A stretch of 32,898 bases of DNA, from assembly GCF_004359215.1 (NCBI RefSeq), contig NC_090610.1, forward strand, positions 6,646,348 to 6,679,245. Reading direction: 5' to 3'. Each line of letters starts with the position of its first letter. Position 1 is the stretch's first letter. The translations under genes were made by a program, and so were the position numbers. The notes beneath the pieces were generated by a model. That model worked only from the letters and a program-made list of their open reading frames with translations. It had not been told where the DNA came from and did not search any database. Origin of the DNA: Bremia lactucae. Taxonomy: Eukaryota; Oomycota; Peronosporomycetes; Peronosporales; Peronosporaceae. This document shows, in pieces, positions 1-9,290 of the stretch.

Positions 1-912
1 TAAGCATGAACCACGCGCCATCCACCTGTGGCTTTACGCACACAAAAGGTCGGGCTGCAGTGAGGCGATTTGCTCTCACGCACATGTCCCGCCTTGGCTC
101 GCTTGCCGAAGAACTCATCGATATAATCGACTTGTTCTTTCGGCAACGGCCATTGCCTGGTCACACAATACTTGGTGCCAGGTTCGGTCTATCTCGTGCC
201 CGATGCCCCTATCTGCTGGTAGGCGGCTCGGCACTTCTTCTGGATACACATCGCGATGTTTCCACAGAACCTCAAAGAACATACTGTCTCTCAAGGCATC
301 CCAGCCTTGAGCAGCGTACCGCTTCTCTTTGTCCGTTTCTTGAACGCTCTCGTCCATTGTGGACGACGAGCAACAGTCCACCAAGTTCTCTTCTGGAACT
401 GGTGCGACTATTTCGTGGATCTTTCCTTCCTTTAATTCGGCAAGGAAGAGATCCCACGACATCTCCGGGAGATTTACTATCTCCTCGGCAGATTTAAAGA
501 CTTGCCGGAGCACCTCAATTGAGGATGCCTCCGCAATTTCGTCTTTGACGGCCTCGAACACCTCGTTCGAAGGCCCGTCCTCTTTATTAGAGACTGATCC
601 AAAGGTCACTCGTTTAGACGTGCCTTTGATCGTCCTAATCTGTCGGGTACTCGTTCTTCGAGTTACCACGACCTTTTTCTGGGAAGCGGGGGACGTTGCA
701 CTCCTGGCTAACGCACCCCTTCCAACTGCACCAGGCTCTTGGAACTGTGCCGGTTTATGCGACGCATGACTTTTTGTCAGCTCGCCGTCTACTGCCACAC
801 GCTCTCGGCTCTGTGCAGGACTTTCGGACGCAGGACTACTTGTCATCATCCTCTTCACTACCTCAGTCTCCATGATCTGGGTAGAAATTGGTGACGTTTG
901 ACATCCCGTCAA
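1..912 (-). pseudogene. pol fragment of element I: protease-RT linker and N-terminal reverse transcriptase
   Basis: From 912 to about 190 lies a long charged linker, open apart from its end. It runs into the usual entry to gypsy RT: a P-x-LPADRGIGHEID motif, then in another frame KYCVTRQWPLPKEQVDYID, FFGKRAKAGHVRES and FCVRKATGGWRVV. A single-base shift near 175 separates HEID from KYCVTRQW. RT of this family copies the element RNA into DNA. Only the fingers region is present; the YxDD palm lies beyond the window. The match to the complete RT of element II (18700-19520) is obvious by eye. Confidence 0.85.
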
Positions 913-918
913 CGCACC

Positions 919-1413
919 CTAAACTGTGTTCGACACGACATCAGTTGCATAAGCCTCTCGCAGGAGCACATCCTTTCCGGTGTCCTGTGTAGAGTTTACA
1001 ACTGTGCGTGTCCGCCAGGCTATCCTTGGTTGGTGTTTTACAAACCATGGTATGCGTAGGATGAGGTCATACGGACTCTCCATACCTAGCACTGTGAAGT
1101 TCTCTTTACAAGAGAAGTCACTGAAGCTGAAGGCGAATTCTACCTGAACAACCTCAGACTTATAAAGCGCGCCGTTCGCTAAACGAACGGTCGCTTTTTC
1201 TCGCTTGTCATCCTGGCAAAGCGACTCAAACATCGCCAGTCTCTTTCTTAGAGCCGCGAGTTTCACATAATTTGGTGATGCACCCGAATCCACTAGGAGG
1301 GTCATCACCTGGTCATAGCCTCTTACATGAGCGCTATAGACCAGCACGGTTAAGGTCCGAAATTTCGAGACCTCAGGGACTATAGTCCTCATTTGTTTGA
1401 CAACTCTGAACAT
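919..1413 (-). CDS. Element I aspartic protease (retropepsin) domain
   Basis: A single open frame of 164 codons. The catalytic motif LLVDSGASPNYVKL sits near residue 42, and a downstream VLGMESPYDLILRIPW segment resembles the conserved ILG-x-D/P-W region that closes the fold. Retropepsins mature the Gag-Pol polyprotein. The frame stays open upstream of the first ATG and overlaps the end of gag in the -1 frame, so the ATG at 1413 is probably not a true start. The canonical ILGMPW is ILRIPW here but LGMPWL in element II, so this copy may be inactive. Confidence 0.85.
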   Translation of the reverse strand: MFRVVKQMRTIVPEVSKFRTLTVLVYSAHVRGYDQVMTLLVDSGASPNYVKLAALRKRLAMFESLCQDDKREKATVRLANGALYKSEVVQVEFAFSFSDFSCKENFTVLGMESPYDLILRIPWFVKHQPRIAWRTRTVVNSTQDTGKDVLLREAYATDVVSNTV

Positions 1414-1454
1414 AGGGGTAGCTTCAGAGTCCGCGTCAGTAGGGCATCCCGCCC

Positions 1455-2558
1455 CTACTGCGCTCCTGCATTTCCCGACCCCTCAGTGGTCGATGCAGAA
1501 CTCATGCGTCTCGCACGCTGGTTCTTGCCATCGCCCTTTGGGAAGGGAGTCCTCTTGCTGGGCATCTTTGCACCAGCAGGGACTCTGGCATAGCAGCGAG
1601 CCATCGTATGGCCGCGCTTACCGCATTTGTAACAGACCACGTCTGCATTGCCCAACTCCATAGGAGTGGCATCTGTCCTTTCGGCCGCATGCTTATACCA
1701 AGCTGTCGCCGAGGCACTGCTGTAGGAGTGCTCCTCAACTAAGGCAATTTGGATTGCCTCTTTCATCGTCGACGGTACCTTTCTGAAAAGGGCCTGTCGC
1801 GATGAGCCATGCCGTAGTCCGTTCATAAACGTGGGCACCTTTATGTGCTCCGGAATCGGACCTACGGTTATGGACGCCGACAGCGAGCGCATCTCTTGCA
1901 CTAACTCTTGCATAGATCGCTTCGCCTGTCGCGCTCCAAAGAAGCGCGCCCGAAGCAACACTTCGTTGTTCAGCGGCTGGTACATGGCGCGAATCTTTTC
2001 CTTAAAGATCGCCCATGAAGGGAAGGCCTTTCTGTCCGCCACAAGCGCCGAGTAAGCCCACTCTGAGACCTTACCGCGCAGATGCGACATGGCGTACGAC
2101 ACCATCCGGCTGTCGTCCTCGATGAGCTGGGCGACACCGCATTGCTCCACGGCTAAAGGCCAGTGGACAATCGTGTGCGCCGCAGTTCCATCGAATTTGG
2201 GCGGGTCCATCAAAATGGGCCTCGGCTGATGCGGCCGGGCAGAGAGCATCTCAAGAGTCCTATTGAGAGCCTCGCTCCGAGCCTGCTAATGCCTCAGCTC
2301 ATCCTAGGTCTGAGTGACGGACTCCGCCGCAATATGTCTCTGTGCCTCGGACGCGGCCCTCCGTTTTCCGAGCATGAATGCTTCAAATTGCTCTAACTGA
2401 GCAACATGTTGCTCAGGAGGACTACCCAGGAGCCTGGCCAGGGCTTGTTCACCAAGCTCCCGATGATGTTCGGAGAGGTGGGGAAAATGAGCCCAATCAA
2501 TATTGAGGCTCATCCTCACGTACACACGCAGAGATGCGGGTCGTGGGAAGGATTTCAA
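1455..2558 (-). pseudogene. Element I gag, capsid plus CCHC zinc knuckle, two in-frame amber codons
   Basis: About 368 codons in one frame. The N-terminal part is Gln/Arg/Glu-rich. The centre has the retrotransposon-gag fold signature: FDGTAAHTIVHWPLAVEQCG, W-x2-FKEKI...MYQPLN, and an F-x-ARQAKRSMQELVQEMRSL stretch. The C-terminus has the nucleocapsid knuckle CYKCGKRGHTMARC (C-x2-C-x4-H-x4-C) followed by a basic tail. Two TAG codons lie in frame near 2300 and 2285. Element II reads Q (CAG) and E (GAG) at these places, so they look like point mutations. Gag forms the virus-like particle. Confidence 0.88.
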
Positions 2559-2569
2559 GTGCTACCAAC
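2546..2569 (-). other. Possible primer-binding site of element I
   Basis: Immediately inside the 5' LTR the minus strand reads TTGGTAGCACTTGAAATCC. TGGTA right after an LTR is what a tRNA-primed PBS looks like, and TGGTAGCA matches the first bases of PBS complementary to initiator tRNA-Met in many eukaryotes. The match stops after about eight bases, and element II has a changed version (TTAATAGCAC), so the tRNA assignment is unsure. Confidence 0.35.
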
Positions 2570-3122
2570 TGTAGGCAGGCACGTCGTAATGCGGCCACGC
2601 TTTACTTAGACACACACCTTAGCACAGCGAGGAAGCGGTTAAACCTGCTTCTCTTGCGTGCAGTGAGGTAGTTGTGGCGGGCGCACAAGCGACTTCACCC
2701 AACACACTAAGTTCTCTGGTAAAGTGTCGTCACGGGAGCGGTAATCCGTCTCCTTGTGCACACTTAAAATAGGAAGTAGTTTTCAGACTGATTTATATTG
2801 AATAGAATTAAATTCAAATACCTATTTTTACCAATTAAATTGTTTTCTCTATAGATAACATTTAATATGTATTGCGAGCGTATCTTTCTAGATACCTCGC
2901 GTAACGGATGACGCTAGCCGTCATCACGGATGACACTAAGCGTCATCTCTCCTAATGTGAATTGCCCCATGTGCATCACATCCACAAGAGTTGGTCACAA
3001 ATGTGCACCACACCCGAGTGTTGGGTCTAATTACTATAATTTAGTAATTGACCATCCCCTTAAGTACACCAAGTGAACTTAACGGGGACTGTGTAATATA
3101 AGGGCAACTTTAGCCCGTTACA
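2570..3122 (-). repeat. 5' LTR of element I (LTR-A, 553 bp)
   Basis: On the plus strand it begins TGTAGGC and ends CCGTTACA, giving TG...CA ends in both orientations. Colinear copies are at 13294, 21868 and 29959. Boundaries are supported by element II, where the same ends are flanked by a 5-bp direct repeat. This copy is longer than LTR-D because a roughly 20 bp palindromic motif (ATGACGC...CGTCAT) is duplicated in tandem around 2906-2949. By eye LTR-A is closer to LTR-D than LTR-B is to LTR-C. Confidence 0.9.
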
Positions 3123-4319
3123 GCATGGCTGAAAACCTGGTCAACTTTGTAAATGTTGCCAATCGCCGCGTTTGTCGCAACCCAGAGCGTGCTGATGATG
3201 GTAGCGCCAGTAACGACTCTTAAAAGCGGCAATTATGCCGAGGTCGCGTTGGGCGGAAAGGGCTGAACCATGACGTTGGTCAGCTGCAGGTCGTCCACAA
3301 TGCGGGATAGCGCATTGTCGATCAAGAGGAGGACCTTCCTGCCTTAATCCTAAAGCACCTGTCAGATGTTTGCAAGATTAACAGGCGAATCCCTAGGCAC
3401 AAATTTGCAAATATACCTTCATAGCTTTGTTAACATTGAGAAGCCATTCCTAAAATTACTGTCCGAAATCCATGCTTTCAAGTTGTGCCTGTACAGGAAT
3501 CCCAACTGCTCTCAAGTTTCCTTGTTTAAACACGCGTCTTTTTGGCTCGTCCGATGTAGAATGGCTGGAGCTTATCAAACCCATCAGCATTCGCTGTGAA
3601 AGCTACGGTGATGCGTGTGAAACAGGTGTCAGTTTTGTCAGTTTCTTAATTCAAATGGAGATCAATTTACCTTGTCTTTTTTGTGCCCCTCAACCTCTGT
3701 CTGAGCGATCGTCCTATCAGGTATCATACTTTAAAAAGTCATGTGAAAGCTGGGTCAGCAAAGGCAAATCATCTGAAACAAAGGCAAAACCAAACTTACC
3801 AGTCTCATCCATAACGTACGCATCACCAGGTAATAACCGTATTCAGCTCAGGTAGAGCCTCGTTCAAAGTCTCCACATCAAATGATCCGCTTTCGACGTG
3901 GATGCAGATAGCACGGAGTTTGTGGCGTTGCTGGAGCTTATAAAGCCATCCATGAGAGAACTTGATGGCATCATCCTGTATTCCAAGTGATTCGGCAAAT
4001 CTCTGAGCCTTCAGATCAGATCCCCGGTGAGGATAACCCCACGATGCTGGCACTGCAGCACCCAGAAGGCCACTGCCTCCTCCACCACTGAAAGCTGGGC
4101 AAGGCGCTGACGCTTGGCGTTGAGGCTGCTAGAGTCCATTGCCTCCAGCTCACCACGTTTCTTGATGATGTTGCTGATAGAAGCCTAAGTCACGCCCTTA
4201 GTGAGGTCGAACTCCTTTGTCGCCCTGGCAGCCAAAGTCTGCTCGCTCATACTTCGATTGGCATCCTTGTGTTTGCAAATTTGCAGACGTTGGGCATTGG
4301 TAAGGCGAGCTTGCGACAT
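3123..4319 (-). pseudogene. P1 pogo-like transposase, CENP-B HTH plus DDE, heavily mutated
   Basis: Translation from the ATG at 4319 gives MSQARLTNAQRLQICKHKD, a pogo/CENP-B N-terminal helix-turn-helix, with a stop at 4185-4187. Further on are the second DNA-binding domain (SHGWLYKLQQRHKLRAICIH, 3823-4053), a DDE-domain piece RITVAFTANADGFDKLQP with IGRAKK (about 3530-3610), the second catalytic block KVLLLIDNA (about 3320-3345), PFPPN, and GIIAAFKSRYWRYH (about 3195-3235). These occur in family order but in several frames. The expected QPMD between PPN and GIIAA is lost. The family cuts and pastes at TA; this copy cannot encode an active enzyme. Confidence 0.8.
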
Positions 4320-4720
4320 CTGTGTGTGTTGCAAAGAGTGGGATTAAAAGTCAGCTGAAAAATTGTCATACCTTGTTCTTCACAAAAAACACCAACCCCA
4401 GCAAGTAACTAGGATGCCTACGTGTCTCTGATCTTGAGGCACAACCTGAATTAGGTTTGAGAAAAGTGAGGACCTGTGTTGGTAGCTTGCAGACCTCTGG
4501 GTTCTCTGGGGCTGCCTTTTCTGCTAGTTTTCGGGAGTTTTGGTCTAGGATGGTGGAGCGGGTTATTCTGCTGGATTTTCGCTAATTTGATCCTCTGATT
4601 AATTGATTTTACTACATCATATGTATGACGCTACTACACTATAAAGCGATAACTAGTATTCTCTGATAACTTTAAGGGAAGTGCGTCCACCGGGGATACA
4701 AATTATCAGAGGAAGGACTG
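3123..4720 (-). mobile_element. pogo/Tigger-like DNA transposon P1, interrupted by element I
   Basis: The right terminus is seen as CAGTCCTTCCTCTGATAA on the minus strand, the same type as the P2 ends (CAGTATAACCTC and CAGTCTAACCTC). It is followed by the TA expected of a Tc1/mariner-pogo target site. Inside is a minus-strand transposase pseudogene. The left end is missing because the LTR of element I begins exactly where the transposase sequence stops. The sequence left of element I is outside the window, so the other half of P1 may lie there. Confidence 0.75.
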
Positions 4721-4722
4721 TA

Positions 4723-4734
4723 CAGTATAACCTC
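4723..4734 (+). repeat. Left terminal inverted repeat of P2
   Basis: CAGTATAACCTC on the plus strand, preceded by TA at 4721-4722. Its partner is at 6684-6695. CAGT-type ends next to TA are typical of pogo-like elements. Confidence 0.7.
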
Positions 4735-5275
4735 TTTTCCATGATAATTCCCGTGGACAGCAAAACATCATGTATCGGAGGATATCAGATACGTGATGTT
4801 CTTCTCATAGTTGATAATTTATCGAACAAAAGAGGCACGCACTCGGATTGGCTGAAAATGCAATGTGCCATAAAATCAAAACAAGCGTCAAACTGCTATT
4901 CCTCCTTCCGAACCAAAACACAACAAAGTATGATCCCAAACATCGAGAAAAAATGCCCCCGAAGCAAGTTAGCTCTCAAAACCTAACAAAGAAAGAGTAA
5001 AACCTGCCAAAAGCATGATGAGTTGCCACACTTGATTTAAGCTGCTCTTTGCGCTTGGGCAAAGCAAGAATGTAACCAACCAAAGCCTCCTACTCAAAGC
5101 ACAATAAGCTTCATTTTGAATAAGTGATGCGAATATGAAGCTATGGATTCAACCAGCCTCGAGGTAAGGTAGATTGTTTTCAGAAATCTTCTTTCTTACA
5201 CAAATGGCTGCTGAGATGTATACGAACTTTGTAGCGCGCTCGCACTGCCCCCCCCCCCCGAACTAGATTAAATGC

Positions 5276-6520
5276 TTGCAGAGTGGTTTCTTTAATACAA
5301 AGCCCGGCATACAGCAGAGCTTATCAAGTCAAGTTCCCAGAGAGCTTAAATGTTTGAAAACGCACCATCATTCTCAAATAGATGGATTGAGAAGTTTAAG
5401 TCTCGCCATGGCTTCAAGGCTCTCAAGTCGTACGGCGAGAGCGGATCTGCTGACATGGAGACAATTGAAGAAGCGCTACCAGCTCTGAAAGAAATGCAAC
5501 AAAAATACGAGCTAAGCGACATTTATAATATAAGATTGGTCTATTCTGTCGAATGGCTCCGGACAATACAATTGAGTGCACGCAAATCGCAGGGTCAAAG
5601 AAAGACAAAGCAAAATTTGCTTTTGCCTTCACTGCAAATGCAGACGGTTCACATCAGCTCAGACCGTTCGTCATCGGTCGCACGCAAAAACCTCGAGCAT
5701 TTGATAAAAAATCTGGCGAGGAGCTTGTTTTTTGTATATCGATGGAATAAGAAAGCTTGGATGGCAAGCAAACGCTTTCAAGAGTGGCTAAAGCGCTTTG
5801 ACAATAATTAAAAGCATATAGTCGACAAGTCGCTTTTTCTGTACGATATGCGCCTTCGCACATCGTTAAGAAAAATTGGAAATTTGTAATGTTGAGTTGA
5901 TCCCGCTCCCTCCAAACATCAAAGATTCAGCCTATGGATACTGGAATCATTGCAGCTTGATAACGTTGCTATCGTCACTATCAGCTGCAGGACGCGCTCG
6001 ATCAGGACGAACAAGGTGCTACGACTTACAGCGCTCTGGAGCAAAGCTGCATGAGAAGGGCTGCCAGAATCGGTCATCGCTAATTGCTTTGTACACACTT
6101 CTTCGACAATCGAATTTAAGCGCGCACTGAAGCAGACCTCGACACATAAGAAGAAGAAGAAGAAGAAGAAGCAATCGAAAACGAACTTCAAGATGCGATT
6201 AACGCCCTTCATATTCGCCATCTCATGGCAGTCGCAAGTCTTTTAAATCCAATCGAGGAAGCGTAGGAGGCGTACGTTGAGCTGACTGACAACGAGCTGG
6301 TAGATTTGGTATTAGGAAACGCAGACGAAACATATTCCGAGGTTTCCGACGATGACGACGAGTCAGACGAAGAAAGTTGCCAATTTCAGTGCAGCTGAAT
6401 GCTGTGAGCATTGTGGGTGAATGCTCAACGGCGATAGCAAAGATCACAGAGCAGCGCTAAAGGTTCTGCGTGATCTACAACGCAAAATTCGCGCAAAAGA
6501 ACACGCCAGACAACCCTAGA
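5276..6520 (+). pseudogene. P2 pogo-like transposase pseudogene
   Basis: The plus strand shows the pieces in family order: a CENP-B-type domain with NRWIEKFKSRHGFKA and ETIEEALPALKEM (5350-5500); the DDE core with GLFCRMAPDNTIECTQIAG, FAFTANADGSHQLRPFVIGR and KKSGEE (5540-5740); FQEWLKRFDNN (to 5811); a DNAPSHI-like second catalytic block one base short (about 5840-5865); NVELIPLPPN; and an acidic C-terminus LNPIEEA...LVDLVLGNADE with poly-Glu, ending in TTLDDWLQE near 6520. The DETGLF of the first catalytic block is corrupted to KIGLF. At least four frame changes are needed. Confidence 0.8.
6148..6171 (+). repeat. (AAG)8 microsatellite in the P2 transposase
   Basis: Eight perfect AAG units. 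In the frame of the surrounding remnant they encode a Glu run inside an acidic C-terminal region, so slippage within a Glu-rich stretch is the likely origin. Confidence 0.9.
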
Positions 6521-6683
6521 TGATTGGTTACAAGAGACATGTAGACATTCTCTAAATTGTTATCCTTCTAGAATTGATCAAATATCAGATACCAGAGGAT
6601 ATCAGTTATGATCATAGGAGCGGCATTGGTAGACCATAGAAATATTGATTATGGGAAAATATTTTTTGGAGGAGCATTTATCG

Positions 6684-6695
6684 GAGGTTAGACTG
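6684..6695 (-). repeat. Right terminal inverted repeat of P2
   Basis: On the minus strand it reads CAGTCTAACCTC, differing from the left end at one base. The next two bases on the plus strand are CA, probably a mutated TA target duplication. Confidence 0.65.
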
Positions 6696-7186
6696 CATAT
6701 ATCCATTCTACAATTGGACGGTCACATCCGATAGATGCGGTCAAGGAGCAGAAGGAAGCGTGCATCACGAGGCTTCTCGTGTTTAGTATAATCAAGCCAA
6801 CAAAACAGCGAATAATTTACTTACCTATTGAGACTGTATTAGTCTATTATAATATCCTTATGCAGATCCTGAAGTGGTATCTTTGAAAAATAGGTAAAAT
6901 TTCAAATTGTTCTAAAGGGCTAAACATAAAAATTATTTTAATTCCCTCCCCACCAATAAACGGCGACAAACAGAAATAACCAGACAACATCAACAAAATG
7001 CCTTTGATTGAAATTAAATTTATTACATTTATTACCCTTTTGAGAGTTTTTTTATTTCTATTCATATTTATGTTTATTTAGCAATTGATGGACATCCTGG
7101 ATCCGTCAGGAAATCCATATATATTTCTTTGAGAAAGTGTCATTAATGATGTTATTTAACTTTTTATCACACGCCGTAGCTTTGAT
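6696..7186. other. AT-rich spacer, no gene recognised
   Basis: Between P2 and the Mutator-like remnant. It is AT-rich with scattered stops. One short minus frame (6847-7065) matches nothing I know and has no neighbours to support it. Confidence 0.5.
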
Positions 7187-7292
7187 AACCAGCGCCTACC
7201 CTTTCATTGGTTCAATTCTCTAATTAAAACTACGCCACAACGGCATCACTACCGCACTACCGCCACCACCGCCGCACTATGTCAACAGCAGG
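7187..7292 (+). repeat. Left long inverted end of the MULE remnant
   Basis: Contains AACCAGC, CTTTCATTGGTT and an ACTACCGCACTACCGCC block rich in CCACC/CCGC units. Pairs with 7908-8080 on the opposite strand; the inner part (GCACTATGTC..CAGCAG) aligns after an insertion in the right arm. Confidence 0.65.
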
Positions 7293-7362
7293 AAACGACA
7301 GCAGCAAATCTTAACACGCAATATTGCCATAACTGTAGAAATAGACTATATGATGAGAAATA

Positions 7363-7635
7363 CTACTGTATGGAGGAGGGTGTAGCTGCGCGCTGTCGAC
7401 AGGTTCGGGTAATGTGTCCTGTCATCTTGCACACACTGCACTTGCGTCCTAGTCCCGCCTCTGCTGAACCAGCTTCTACACGTTCAAAAGCAGATGACAA
7501 GCGCTGAGTTGATCCGCTTGGCCGACTTCGTCCACGTATGCGCAGAGGCTCCTCGATCACTGGAAGATTACGTAATTTTCGGATGCCATAAATGCAGGGT
7601 GGTTGTGTCCTGCGTCCACAACGCGCACCTGCCAC
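7363..7635 (-). pseudogene. MULE transposase C-terminal zinc-knuckle fragment
   Basis: A 90-codon open frame. Residues 66-79 form a C-x2-C-x4-H-x4-C knuckle (CSVCKMTGHITRTC) after a basic Arg-rich stretch (RIRGRSRPSGSTQR). MULE transposases commonly end with a basic linker and a KC-x2-C-x4-H-x4-C knuckle, and the flanking long inverted ends agree. No DDE domain is present, so the fragment cannot transpose the element. The ATG is simply the first in the open frame. A retroviral-type Gag knuckle is a less likely alternative because no gag or protease lies nearby. Confidence 0.55.
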
Positions 7636-7907
7636 AACGTGTTGTCTTCAGGACCTGTGGTTCTCCGTATTCCTACAGAAAAACGACAGCCTGTTTACCG
7701 TCTGGCAGATTGGCGGACTGAACTTCTGCTTAAAGGAACCGCTTTTAGAACACAGTAAGAATAAAGCCTTTACAGCACCTTCCTTCCTATCCCCAACCCT
7801 CTTAACACTTTTTATTGCTTCATAGCCTTGTCCTCGCGAGTATAGCTGTACCGCTTCTGTAGCCTATTCTAAAGTGCTCTACACCGAGGTGGTGGTAGAA
7901 GTGTGGC

Positions 7908-8080
7908 TTCTGCTGACGACATAGTGATGCGGTGTGGTGGTGGTGGTAAGGAAGTGACAAGTAAGAGTTTGTAGCAGGTTGTTGGTGGCGGTAGTGCGGT
8001 AGTGATACCGCTAAAAGAGTTTTGTGGTGTAGTTTTAATTAGAAAATTAAACCAATGAAAGGGAGGTGGATGCTGGTTTT
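7908..8080 (-). repeat. Right long inverted end of the MULE remnant
   Basis: The minus strand repeats AACCAGC, CTTTCATTGGTTT and CACTACCGCACTACCGCC from the left end in the same order. It carries an extra stretch of roughly 50-60 bp between the outer and inner blocks. Confidence 0.65.
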
Positions 8081-8614
8081 CAAAAGGGTGGACGCTCCCG
8101 AATGGCGCATAAATAATTAATCGTTTAAAAAGAATTAAAGTTGGGGTTCAAGCAGATACAAAAAGTGGTCCACCATTGGATACACCGCTCAAGTAAAAGA
8201 AATTCATTTCTTTTAAAACGAATCTTGATTAAGAAGGCGGTGATCATCGAAATGTTTTTGCAGACGTTTCGACTAATTAAGGCTACTGGAACTTCAAAGC
8301 AACTGAAGTGCCCTCCTGAGAGCCCACATTTGAGCAAGCAGCATGCATCCGTGATATGTTGAACTTCAAACCTCATGATGCTTATAGTGGTGGTGACCAT
8401 TTATAGCTAGGCTTTTGGCTAAGGCATAAATTGCAGCAACAACAACAATCTTCTTGAGGTTAGCTCCACCGTAAAATTGTGAACATTTCAAGATAATAAG
8501 TGGTGTGCTTTGGCAAGGTAATCGATAACTAACGCTGCGGTACATACCTTTACATGTATAACGCATTTCCAGCAGCTTGCGACTTCTCAGGGAGCTTCTG
8601 CACCGTACTAAAGG
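8081..8614. other. Unassigned spacer
   Basis: Short open frames on both strands overlap at 8125-8400 and 8366-8650, but neither resembles a family I recognise and no repeat ends are visible. Probably decayed intergenic or transposon DNA. Confidence 0.4.
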
Positions 8615-9235
8615 TGAAGGCGGGTGCTTTTTTCTAAAGCGGCCTCCCACTACAAAGCAAACACCTTAAAGCACAGCGAGGAAGCGGTTTAACCGTCTTA
8701 TTTCACTGTAGTGAGGTAGTTAATTGGCGCCTAAGGTGGCCTCAACGAACGAACTTGTACCTCAGAACAAGTGTCGGAAGCGATTGCCCGCACATAGCCA
8801 CGTTTATTACGGCTAAATTGTGACACCGACTGGAAACGATCACGTGCTGTCGGTGGAGCTTTAAACTCAGGCTCTTCTGCGTCAGACTCTTCGTTGGGGA
8901 TAATGGTCTGAACGACAGATGTTGTGTTTTATCCAACTGAGAAGCAGCTGAACCTTTATGGGCAGTTCTCTATGAATGGTCCATTCACATTGAAAGTGAT
9001 GACGTCTAGCGTCATCCGCGAGCTGAGGTATTTAGACAATGCACTCGCCATGTAGAGATGCACATCTACAAAGATGGCTCTACTGATTGGGTAAAAAGGT
9101 TTTACATTTAATTATATTGAATATAAACCAGTCCTTAACTTCTTCCTAGATAACAAGTGCGCACGAGAAGAACTCATATAGCGCGTGAGTAGAGACGCTC
9201 ATGGCTATAATGGCGTCTACTATACGTGAAAGGGC
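8615..9235 (-). repeat. Diverged 3' LTR (LTR-E) and leader of element IV
   Basis: The first roughly 130 bp align with LTR-B/D: GGCGGGTG, AAGCGGCC, TTAAAGCACAGCGAGGAAGCGG, then GTGAGGTAGTT. A GATGACGTCTAGCGTCAT palindrome near 8999 corresponds to the ATGACGC..GCGTCAT motif of the other LTRs. The region between them and the end next to the antisense ORF cannot be aligned by eye, so the right boundary is only an estimate. Confidence 0.45.
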
Positions 9236-9290
9236 TCATAGGAAATCACTTGGTCGTGTTTCCAAGATCGCGGTCGTGTTCGTTCGAATG

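Larger units (their letters stand above)
1..3122 (-). mobile_element. Ty3/gypsy chromodomain-type element I, left-truncated by the window
   Basis: Seen: reading leftwards on the minus strand there are an LTR, gag with a CCHC knuckle, a retropepsin with LLVDSGAS, a linker and the start of reverse transcriptase, which is cut by the window edge. The gag-protease-RT order with a DSGA protease is typical of Ty3/gypsy (Metaviridae). The same modules recur in elements II, III and IV. The right end falls inside the 3' part of a pogo transposase, so this copy inserted into that transposon. All reading frames carry stops or shifts, so it is not autonomous. The 3' LTR and the target duplication lie outside the window. 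Confidence 0.93.
4723..6695 (+). mobile_element. pogo/Tigger-like DNA transposon P2
   Basis: The left terminus CAGTATAACCTC directly follows a TA. The right terminus is the inverted form of CAGTCTAACCTC, so 11 of 12 terminal bases match. The right flank is CA, one base from the expected TA. The roughly 1.97 kb body holds a plus-strand transposase pseudogene. Both ends and the coding order fit the pogo group of Tc1/mariner. The copy is dead through frameshifts and stops. It starts where P1 ends, so the two share one TA. Confidence 0.8.
7187..8080 (-). mobile_element. Internally deleted Mutator-like (MULE) element
   Basis: Seen: the left end (7187-7268, with a weaker inward extension to about 7292) and right end (7983-8080, inward extension to about 7908) are inverted copies of each other. 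They share CTTTCATTGGTT, TCTAATTAAAACTAC and CACTACCGCACTACCGCCACC. Long imperfect inverted ends around a short interior that codes for a CCHC knuckle fit a MULE that lost most of its transposase. The outermost bases and the 9-11 bp target duplication could not be fixed by eye. Confidence 0.6.

Noticed and set aside
6..497. 163-codon plus-strand frame at the left edge
   Set aside because: It is the complement of the RT/linker coding of element I, with no motif of its own and no equivalent preserved frame in elements II and IV.
2546..2569. Firm assignment of the primer-binding site to initiator tRNA-Met
   Set aside because: Only about eight bases agree and the second copy differs; kept as a low-confidence feature.
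5919..6221. Minus-strand frame with a run of Phe
   Set aside because: Shadow of the AAG repeat and the acidic tail of the P2 transposase on the other strand.
7244..7280. CCACC/CCGCC-rich stretch as a possible CpG-like promoter or minisatellite
   Set aside because: It has an inverted partner at 7983-8007 and belongs to the MULE ends.
8125..8400. 91-codon minus-strand frame with several Cys
   Set aside because: Cys spacing fits no zinc motif, the plus strand is open too, and no supporting context exists.
9050..9075. TGTAGAGATGCACATCTACA as a regulatory operator
   Set aside because: Short imperfect palindrome inside the diverged LTR; similar ones occur in all LTR copies, so it is not a separate site.
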